From: Histomonas meleagridis
Taxonomy: Eukaryota; Parabasalia; Tritrichomonadida; Dientamoebidae
Reading direction: 5' to 3'
Assembly (NCBI GenBank): GCA_020186115.1
Contig: WSYJ01000184.1
Location: forward strand, 248,001 to 312,000
Length of the DNA: 64,000 bases
The position numbers were made by a program, and so were the translations under genes. The number at the start of each line of letters is the position of its first letter. Positions within the stretch are counted from its first letter, which is position 1. Positions 56,950 to 64,000 of this stretch are shown here, in pieces. The notes below the pieces were generated by a model, which was given only the letters and a program-made list of their open reading frames with translations, was not told where the DNA came from and did not search any database.

Positions 56950-57927
56950 TCATAAAAATTTATTAATAACAAATATCATAACAGCAATTATAATTAAAAC
57001 ACAGAACGCCACTTTTTGGGCTCTACGTTTTTTCAAATGTTCATTAGTAATTTGTATAACCTTTATAACATCCCAATCATTTTTTGCTTGTATTGTTTCA
57101 AGTACTGTAGTTGGGTCATTAAAACTAATTAGTTCAATATGGGCAGTACACAATTCAATCATAAAATCTGTGTGATTTGATTTGTGTAAAATTATTTGAT
57201 CCCATAGCAGCAACAAATCTTTATAATTATATTGATCAGCAAATGAAACCAATTCCCATTTTAAAGCGTAAAACATTGAAGTCGTGTTCATGCTAATGAG
57301 ATATTGATATTCTTTTGGATGAGACTCCATAACCTTTTTGTCAATAAGTGAAAAATGTTTATTGGCAAAGTTATAATCTTTTGTAAATTTTCCAATATCG
57401 ACAATTCGAAGAATCTTTTGACATAAAAAGAATGCAATCGCTTCTGCAAAATCAATGGACTCTCCAATGTGGGTAGCAAATTCTAAGCTGATTGTCATGC
57501 AAACGCAAGCATATCTATCAAATCCTTGAAGATATTCATAAAAATCATCTGTAAGTCGAATTGCAACTAAAATTCTTTGGACATTTAAATCGTCTGTTGG
57601 AGCCTTAGATTGGTTAATGTTACTCTCTTTTATAAGTTCTTGATACCAAAAATGTGATCTTTGTGTATCAATTTCTATTAAATATCTTTCTTCTTCGCTT
57701 GATAAACTATCTACTGGTTTTTGAATATCTTGAATATGTTTTAGTATGTTATCATGATAATTATCATATAAAAAGAAAATTGATTTTGATAAACAATTTA
57801 AATCAATTAAATCAAAATAATGTAACCAAGCGATGACCCTCAAATAATTATCTTTATTTGAAAGCTTCTTCAGAAAGTCAATTGTTTGTGCTTTATTTCT
57901 GAATGAAGGTTGAGGAATCGCTTTCAT
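56950..57927 (-). CDS. tail-anchored TBC-domain Rab GAP
   Basis: 325 residues. Divergent TBC domain: arginine finger in IEIDTQR (Arg90) and glutamine finger in YLQG (Gln134) are kept, with shortened surroundings. The last 21 residues are one hydrophobic helix, so the protein is probably tail-anchored with the GAP domain in the cytosol, as in TBC1D20/Gyp8-type proteins of the ER. The substrate would be a Rab1/ER-Golgi Rab by analogy (inference). AAACGGTAAG lies 3 bp before the ATG. Confidence 0.65.
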   Translation of the reverse strand: MKAIPQPSFRNKAQTIDFLKKLSNKDNYLRVIAWLHYFDLIDLNCLSKSIFFLYDNYHDNILKHIQDIQKPVDSLSSEEERYLIEIDTQRSHFWYQELIKESNINQSKAPTDDLNVQRILVAIRLTDDFYEYLQGFDRYACVCMTISLEFATHIGESIDFAEAIAFFLCQKILRIVDIGKFTKDYNFANKHFSLIDKKVMESHPKEYQYLISMNTTSMFYALKWELVSFADQYNYKDLLLLWDQIILHKSNHTDFMIELCTAHIELISFNDPTTVLETIQAKNDWDVIKVIQITNEHLKKRRAQKVAFCVLIIIAVMIFVINKFL

Positions 57928-57981
57928 TTCTTACCGTTTACACTTTTATGTAAAACTCAGAATTTAAATTACAAATAATTT

Positions 57982-60900
57982 TTATTTATTAATTAAACAC
58001 TTAACAATTGATTCGCGTATTTTTTCATTTAATTCTTCATAAATTTCATGAAGAATCTCATTGTTAGTATTTTGGTAATGTTTAAATATGTTAACACATA
58101 TTTCCTTTGATTCATATTTTAATGATGGAAATATTTTCATTAATTCTTTTAATGCGATTTTTATGCATTGATTATTATAACAATTTTTCATACAAAGAAT
58201 TAATAAATCGAAATAAATTTTCGAATTATTGAAATTATTTTGAATATTTTCGATTAGCTTTAAAATAATTTCGTTATAATCGAAATCGAATTTAATTTCT
58301 TTATTACAAATTATTCTTCCGATTAATAAAGCTCCATTTTTAAGGTTATTTAAAGAGAATTTTATTATTTCCAAAAAATCGATTTTTTGAATATTTTGTT
58401 GAATGATTATTAGATATAATAATTCGAATTCAATTTGTAAATTTTGCTTATCATTAACAATAAATTTAATGATTTCATGTGATATATTTTCGATGTTTTT
58501 CTTAATTAAAAGAATAAACAAAGAAATAATAAGTTTTTCATTTTCTTCATTATGTTTATGTAATAATGAACTTAAAATTCCATTTATATTTTCTTTTATT
58601 AATTCGTTATCGATGTTTTCTATAATATATGCAAAAGTTTCGAATTTAAAATCAATATTTATAATAACATTTAAAATTAATTTTAATATTTCAGAAGATT
58701 TTATTTTCATTTTTGTAACTATAAAACAAAAATCAGAAATTGTTTCTTTAATATCAAATGTTTTCGATTTAATAATTGAAATATTAATTAAATCTTTTAT
58801 CAAATCTATTTCAATTTCATTTTTATGTTTATTAAGTAATAACATCGAACTTTTAATAAGTTCATTAATTTCAGTTTCAGAATTTGTTTTTGATAATTTA
58901 TTTATGAAATATTTAAATGTTTCATTCGGTGTAATCTCATTTTGTAATTCTAAAAATATTAATAAAAATTGATTTTTTTCTATATTAAAATCATTATTAT
59001 TAATATCATTAAAAATTTCATTCATTAAATTAATTATTTTATTATAATTAATATCAATGAATTGTTTTATGGAATTTTTATTAATTTCATAAATTTTTAT
59101 TAAAATTGGAATTACATTTAAATCGAATTTATTTAAATTCGAAATTTTTTTAGAACAATTTTCTAAATTATTTACATTAATTAAAGAAGTTATAAAACTT
59201 CCGGAAATCGAAAAATCGAAATTTAATGCGGTTTCAAATAATATTTCGAAATGTTTCGAAAATGAACTTAATGTATATAACTCATTAATTTTACCTAAAA
59301 TCGGAAAACTAATTTCTTGTAATTGAAATATATTACTTGAAATTGTTATACAAAGAGAAACAACAATTTTATAAACATGTTGAACTTCAATATTTGTTAA
59401 AATTTTATCCAAAACTTTTAATAAAATGATTTTCGTTAATAAATTCGGTTCAATGCCAACTTCAGGAATTAAATTATCTTTAAAGACATTATAAATAAAA
59501 TCAATTACTAAATCGATTTTACATTTCGATATTAAATTAACAACAAATTCGATCATATTACCATTATTAATCTTTTTAATTAAGACCATAATTTTAGGTA
59601 AAAATTTTATATAATTTTTCGTATTTGATATATAAGAAAATGCTTTAATCGATGATAAAAGTATAGAATGAGAAACATTTTGTGATTTAATAGGTTTTAT
59701 ACTTAATCCATTTATAAAATTTATATTCTTTTTCTTCAGTTCAACAAATGTTTCATATGTAATTCCTTTAGATAAAGTAAAAGGCGTTGAAGAAAATGAA
59801 ACTAAAATAGATAACGCAGTAATATTTACAGTTTCATCCAAATCGAAATTATTAATCAAATCAATGACAGAATTATATATTAAATATAAAACTAATGGAT
59901 GTAATGAATTAGAATTATGTAATAATTGAAGTAATATATTTAATTGATTTAAACAAAATGGTTTTATTTCTTTTCCTTGTGTGATAAACATTGTAGATAA
60001 TGCATGCAAAGCAAATGGTGTCGAATTACTTGAAAAGATTTTTTCATTTATAAATAGCATAATTCGTGAAAGAAAATTCTCTTCAAGTTGCGTTTGACAC
60101 ATTACTGATGATATCAATAAACAAGAAGCAGAAATTTTATTCATTTCGATGAATTTTATTATTCCATTTATATATTCTTCTTTGTTTAAAATGGAATATG
60201 ATATTGATTCACATGTAATTTGTATCCGTAAATAATCATTACCTTTTAATGTCTTTAATAATGAACCTATAAAATTATGTGTAATTAATTCTTTAAATGA
60301 TCCGTCTTTAATAATTTGAAGAATAATCGAATGTGATAAACATGTATTTTGTTGAATTAAGGTTTGTAATATTGTTTCTTTTGTTTTTATATTACATTTT
60401 TTAAATATTTGCGGAAATTTATTAATATAATTTTGTGCTAAAATTTTTTGATAATTTATATGTTGGATTTTCTTCTTAATTAATATGTCATCTGATACTA
60501 TCATTGGACGTTGAATTTGTTTCCTTAAAAAATGTTTTCCAGGGTTTAAATCTTTACATTTATTTAACAAAATTGTTGAAATCAAATTACAATCATTAAT
60601 ACAATTTATTATAAAATCAATAAAAATCGACAAAGTTAAATATGAAACATTATCAATTCTTTGTATTATAAACTCAAATAAACTTTTAGAATATATATTA
60701 AAATCATTAAATTTAGTAAGAAAAAGTAAAACATTATTTAATAACATTTCTTGTTTATCATTAAATGTTTTTATGTTAATTAAATAATTATTTACTTTCT
60801 TTAACATAGGTCCAATTAAATTAACATCAAATGAATCAATACTTAAAAATGAACAAATTCCCCAAAAATATATAAATCGATAAGATTCGAAATTATTTTC

Positions 60901-62151
60901 TTTGTTGATTAATGGTACATAATCATTAACAATAATATCTTTAATAGAATTTATAAGATTTATATCACCTTCAAGTATAGACATCACTACAAATCCATAA
61001 CTATAATTATTTGCGTCATTTATTAATGATAAAATTGTCGATTTCAGATATTCGTTTGCAATTCGATTTGATTTCTTTGATAATTTATTAAAAAATTTCT
61101 TTGAAATATTTTTTTCATTTATATCTTTAGAAAATGATAAATTGGAACAAACGCTACACAACATATATAAATCATCTTCTTTATTTATGAGTTTGTTCAT
61201 GACTATAACTTGTTGATAATTTGGTTTTTCTATTAGTAACTTATTAAACATTTCTTGATTTATTTTATTGTTTCCATAAATTATAAGTTCATCAATATCT
61301 GTTGGTGAATATTCTTTAATAAAATCAAAGAATTTTTCGTAATGTTGTTGAATCATTGTTGGATTTATAGTTTCAAAAAATCGTTGAATAGTAAATGAAA
61401 TAAATTGCCGATATTTTTTGATTATTGTTAATGATTTATCATAAGAATTATCATTGCAATTTAGCGAAATATATGAAATAAGTCGAGATATTTCACTTAT
61501 GATAAAAAGTGTTGGATTCTTAGAAATGATAAAATATAGCATTTCAAAAATGGTGATAATAATGGAGGAATCATAAAAAATAAGCGACTTCATGAGTTTA
61601 ATACTCATCATTAGAATATATTCAGATTCATTTTCAATGGTTTTCTTTAAATATTTTAATACATTTTTTATATAGCGTGATAGTGAAGAATGTTTTGTAG
61701 AAAAAATAAGACGCAATGCTAATAGAGCTTGAAGTATAAGTGGGCTTGTGTTAGAAATCTTTAATAAAGAATTTATGACATTTTGAAAATGTGGTGAACA
61801 TTCTGATGGAAAACAATGTGCAAGTTCGCCAATGCCAACAGTACTTGAAGCTGTAAGGTTTTTACTGAGATTTGTAAATGTTGATATAACTATTTTGTTT
61901 GTTGGGTTGTTAATTATGTGATAAATATTTACAAGCATTTTTGTTATGAATAATGAACACTGAACACTAAGTTTTCCTTCATTTACTTTATAAAGATTAA
62001 TTAATGATTTTTCAATTAATCTTAATGAATCGAATGAATTTCTTATTAAATCAAAATCTAGAGATACAAGAGTTTGTATTATTGCATGTTCTGGCTTTGA
62101 AATTCTCTTTGCCGATGAAATTCGTTGGATTTCTGATAAAATTTCTTCCAT
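57982..62151 (-). CDS. large HEAT-repeat protein, HEATR5/Laa1-like
   Basis: 1,389 residues, helical throughout and rich in Asn, Ile and Lys. The N-terminal 250 residues (EEILSEIQRISSAKRISKPEH ... LIEKSLINLYKV ... GIGELAHCFPSE) follow the layout of HEATR5/Laa1, which binds AP-1 and clathrin coats. The rest is a HEAT-repeat solenoid without other recognised domains. Shorter than animal HEATR5B (about 2,000). Third positions are strongly A/T. The family call is moderate. Confidence 0.5.
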   Translation of the reverse strand: MEEILSEIQRISSAKRISKPEHAIIQTLVSLDFDLIRNSFDSLRLIEKSLINLYKVNEGKLSVQCSLFITKMLVNIYHIINNPTNKIVISTFTNLSKNLTASSTVGIGELAHCFPSECSPHFQNVINSLLKISNTSPLILQALLALRLIFSTKHSSLSRYIKNVLKYLKKTIENESEYILMMSIKLMKSLIFYDSSIIITIFEMLYFIISKNPTLFIISEISRLISYISLNCNDNSYDKSLTIIKKYRQFISFTIQRFFETINPTMIQQHYEKFFDFIKEYSPTDIDELIIYGNNKINQEMFNKLLIEKPNYQQVIVMNKLINKEDDLYMLCSVCSNLSFSKDINEKNISKKFFNKLSKKSNRIANEYLKSTILSLINDANNYSYGFVVMSILEGDINLINSIKDIIVNDYVPLINKENNFESYRFIYFWGICSFLSIDSFDVNLIGPMLKKVNNYLINIKTFNDKQEMLLNNVLLFLTKFNDFNIYSKSLFEFIIQRIDNVSYLTLSIFIDFIINCINDCNLISTILLNKCKDLNPGKHFLRKQIQRPMIVSDDILIKKKIQHINYQKILAQNYINKFPQIFKKCNIKTKETILQTLIQQNTCLSHSIILQIIKDGSFKELITHNFIGSLLKTLKGNDYLRIQITCESISYSILNKEEYINGIIKFIEMNKISASCLLISSVMCQTQLEENFLSRIMLFINEKIFSSNSTPFALHALSTMFITQGKEIKPFCLNQLNILLQLLHNSNSLHPLVLYLIYNSVIDLINNFDLDETVNITALSILVSFSSTPFTLSKGITYETFVELKKKNINFINGLSIKPIKSQNVSHSILLSSIKAFSYISNTKNYIKFLPKIMVLIKKINNGNMIEFVVNLISKCKIDLVIDFIYNVFKDNLIPEVGIEPNLLTKIILLKVLDKILTNIEVQHVYKIVVSLCITISSNIFQLQEISFPILGKINELYTLSSFSKHFEILFETALNFDFSISGSFITSLINVNNLENCSKKISNLNKFDLNVIPILIKIYEINKNSIKQFIDINYNKIINLMNEIFNDINNNDFNIEKNQFLLIFLELQNEITPNETFKYFINKLSKTNSETEINELIKSSMLLLNKHKNEIEIDLIKDLINISIIKSKTFDIKETISDFCFIVTKMKIKSSEILKLILNVIINIDFKFETFAYIIENIDNELIKENINGILSSLLHKHNEENEKLIISLFILLIKKNIENISHEIIKFIVNDKQNLQIEFELLYLIIIQQNIQKIDFLEIIKFSLNNLKNGALLIGRIICNKEIKFDFDYNEIILKLIENIQNNFNNSKIYFDLLILCMKNCYNNQCIKIALKELMKIFPSLKYESKEICVNIFKHYQNTNNEILHEIYEELNEKIRESIVKCLINK

Positions 62152-62272
62152 TTCTGGCCAGATAACTGGTTTAACCGCCGCAGAAACATTAAGAAATAAA
62201 AAAGAGATCCAAAGCTTTGCGATAATTTAATTATCTTCTTACAAAACCACGATGATGAATAATTTTTTATTT

Positions 62273-63694
62273 TCAAAGCTTTGATTGTTCCGTTATTTCC
62301 ACGTCTTTATACTTTCTTCCGTCAGGTACAATCCATTTCTCACCTTCAGGCGCAGAAATCTTTACCTTTCCTTCTAAGACAATTTCTTTACCAAATGTTA
62401 CATCGCCTTCAATTTCTAATTTTTCAAGATTTACAATACTTGGTGGATATGGGAATCTTGCCTCGAAGTCTTGTACCTTTGTGTAGCATGATCCAAGCTT
62501 AAGTGATGGCAAGCCTTCGACAGTTCTTTTAGTGTTAATTAAGAACTCGCATCCACTTTCAGTATAGAAATCAGATCGCATTAACAAAAGTTCATTACAT
62601 GATTTGACAGGAAGGAATCTCTTACGTGGAACTTTAACTGAAATAGAATCACTGAATGACTGAATAGCAGAGCCTGCAGCTGCTTCTAATTGGATGACAC
62701 TTTTTCCATTGTATACTTTATGATTCTTAATGACATCAAGTACAAGTGTATCATTATCTAAGGATTCTTTGAGCTTCTCAAGGCTTACCCACATGTTGTT
62801 GGAGTTGAAAATGTCGAATTTCTTGATATCGACAAAATCATCCATATGACCTGGAGGGACTTGGGCTGTTTCAAGAAGCTTCACACGGCCTTTATAAAGG
62901 ATGGGCATTCCACCCTTCCAATCATCTGGCGTTTTGGCAACGGTTTCGGCAGCATATGATCTATTCTCAGTTGCAACCTTGTTAAGAATCTTAAGGTCAA
63001 TGGTAGCGCCAAGGTTGTCGATGTTTGATATGAAAATAAACCTTTTGCCTTCAGCAAGAAGTTTATCTAAAAGACCAGAATCACGAAGACAATGGAAAAC
63101 ATCACCATGGCCAGGAGGGTTCCATTCGCCAAGAGGTGACTTGTCGTCTTTTGGAACTGGTTCAAGAGTATCTTCATAAATTCTTGGGAATTTATTTTGG
63201 TTATAAGAAAGAACTCTAATATCTTTGACCTTTTCAATTGCAGGCTTCATCTGGTCTTCTGTATAGAAAGATTGCATGAGTACAAGAGGAATATCAACAT
63301 TATACTTCTTGTTGTAATAACGAACTTGATCACATGTGAGATCGAAAAATGTCTTTCCTTCTTGGCAAACTATAAGAGACTTAGGGAAGGTGCATCCCAT
63401 AGTTGTTCCAAGACCACCATTAAGTTTGATAACAACTAATTGCTTCAAAAGTGCGACAGGATCTGAAGGCTCAGAAAGATTTTCATAAGGAAATTGTTCA
63501 CTTGGTGTAAGTGGTTTTACGTAGTCCCAAACAATTTCACTTTCTTGAGCTACTGATGGAGAAAATGCTGCTTTAAACATTGTAATTAATTTTGCTTGCG
63601 CGCCTGGGTTGAGCTTGAGTGGCTCAATTTCCTTTTTCAGTTTTTCCATTGCTGCTTCTTCATTGACGCTTAAAAGTTCCTTAACTGAAGACAT
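62273..63694 (-). CDS. UGP: UTP-glucose-1-phosphate uridylyltransferase (UGPase)
   Basis: 473 residues. Eukaryotic-type UGPase: nucleotide-binding KLNGGLGTTMGCTFPKSLI at about 92-110, NPPGHGDVF (substrate loop near 192), FISNIDNLGATID near 225, and the C-terminal left-handed beta-helix region. It makes UDP-glucose for glycogen and glycoconjugates. Length close to the family's 480-500. ATG with an Inr-like TCACATT 9 nt upstream. Confidence 0.96.
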   Translation of the reverse strand: MSSVKELLSVNEEAAMEKLKKEIEPLKLNPGAQAKLITMFKAAFSPSVAQESEIVWDYVKPLTPSEQFPYENLSEPSDPVALLKQLVVIKLNGGLGTTMGCTFPKSLIVCQEGKTFFDLTCDQVRYYNKKYNVDIPLVLMQSFYTEDQMKPAIEKVKDIRVLSYNQNKFPRIYEDTLEPVPKDDKSPLGEWNPPGHGDVFHCLRDSGLLDKLLAEGKRFIFISNIDNLGATIDLKILNKVATENRSYAAETVAKTPDDWKGGMPILYKGRVKLLETAQVPPGHMDDFVDIKKFDIFNSNNMWVSLEKLKESLDNDTLVLDVIKNHKVYNGKSVIQLEAAAGSAIQSFSDSISVKVPRKRFLPVKSCNELLLMRSDFYTESGCEFLINTKRTVEGLPSLKLGSCYTKVQDFEARFPYPPSIVNLEKLEIEGDVTFGKEIVLEGKVKISAPEGEKWIVPDGRKYKDVEITEQSKL

Positions 63695-64000
63695 GTAAAA
63701 TAAATGTGAAGTGCCAAAACAACCAATTTGAAGGCTCGTAAACCACTCAAATAAACAATTTCTTCAACCTTCTTTTACGGTTTTCTTCTTCTGACCTGCT
63801 CCAGAGAAATGTAATTATGCTCCTTACGAAGGAAAAACTGCGAAAAAGGTTATTAATGCTAAGCAAAGATAAGAAAAAAAAAAGAAATTTTTTACTTGGA
63901 GGATTACGTGTGGGAACAAAAAGATTGCTTTGTTTTGAATGTGAATTGAAATAATGATTTTTGAATTAAATTAGGTTTCGATAGAATAATTCAAATGATA
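63695..64000. other. UGPase promoter region and window edge
   Basis: An Inr-like TCACATT (minus strand, 63703-63709) lies just upstream of the UGPase ATG. No coding sequence recognised in the remaining 290 bases. Confidence 0.4.

Noticed and set aside
1-64000. tRNA, rRNA, snRNA genes, CRISPR arrays, transposons
   Set aside because: No cloverleaf boxes, rRNA or U6-type conserved strings, direct-repeat/spacer arrays or transposase motifs were seen by eye; a covariance-model scan could still find a divergent RNA.

Overview
The window reads as nuclear DNA of a trichomonad (Parabasalia), most likely Tritrichomonas or a close relative. The clues are AT-rich DNA (about a third G+C by eye), densely packed and almost intron-free eukaryotic genes, and very short 5' leaders with Inr-like TCAYT(A/T) sequences just before start codons. 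M3-like (AACGGTTT/GACCGTTT) and M5-like (CCTTT) core promoter elements are present, and many stop codons run into TAAA, the trichomonad polyadenylation signal. There is a BspA-like leucine-rich-repeat surface protein, a large-family surface protein with a Ser/Pro stalk, relics of the trichomonad DUF3447/ankyrin family, and bacterial-type metabolic genes. Species assignment is inference.

Layout. 1-8 kb: alpha/beta-hydrolase relic, RRM protein, bacterial-type NADP secondary alcohol dehydrogenase, Bms1 ribosome-biogenesis GTPase, an NTF2-like gene that only reads through if a 24-nt intron is removed, a Tim17/22/23-like protein, and a BspA-like protein. 8-20 kb: a decayed gene, TBC1D5-like Rab GAP, BBS1, a UGGT-like ER protein with a damaged catalytic site, a DUF3447/ankyrin relic, SAPS-like PP6 subunit, ribosomal uS5 and pyridoxal kinase. 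20-31 kb: VPS9-domain protein, stalked surface protein with an NPLY tail, two unidentified proteins, a telobox-like Myb protein, an MFS transporter and an actin copy with a one-base frameshift. 32-44 kb: kelch protein with a myristoylation-type N-terminus, second DUF3447/ankyrin relic, SCAMP, RtcB, a metallo-beta-lactamase-fold relic, an ARM-type protein, an orphan gene without an in-frame ATG, and uridine kinase. 43-64 kb: Vps8-like CORVET subunit, a secreted Tyr/Glu/Asp-rich repeat protein with nested tandem repeats, MOB1, ribosomal eL21, a KNL1-like kinetochore candidate, CK1 kinase, a tail-anchored TBC protein, a HEATR5/Laa1-like protein and UGPase.

Genes are monocistronic and occur on both strands without operon logic. 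A membrane-traffic theme recurs: two TBC proteins, VPS9, SCAMP, Vps8-like, HEATR5-like and BBS1. The most interesting observations are the ultra-short intron, a GC-rich GGGGTGCCCC-type motif dispersed through AT-rich DNA in different reading frames, the UGGT-like likely pseudoenzyme, the nested-repeat secreted protein and the KNL1-like candidate. Start codons were chosen as ATG; several reading frames stay open further upstream without an ATG.
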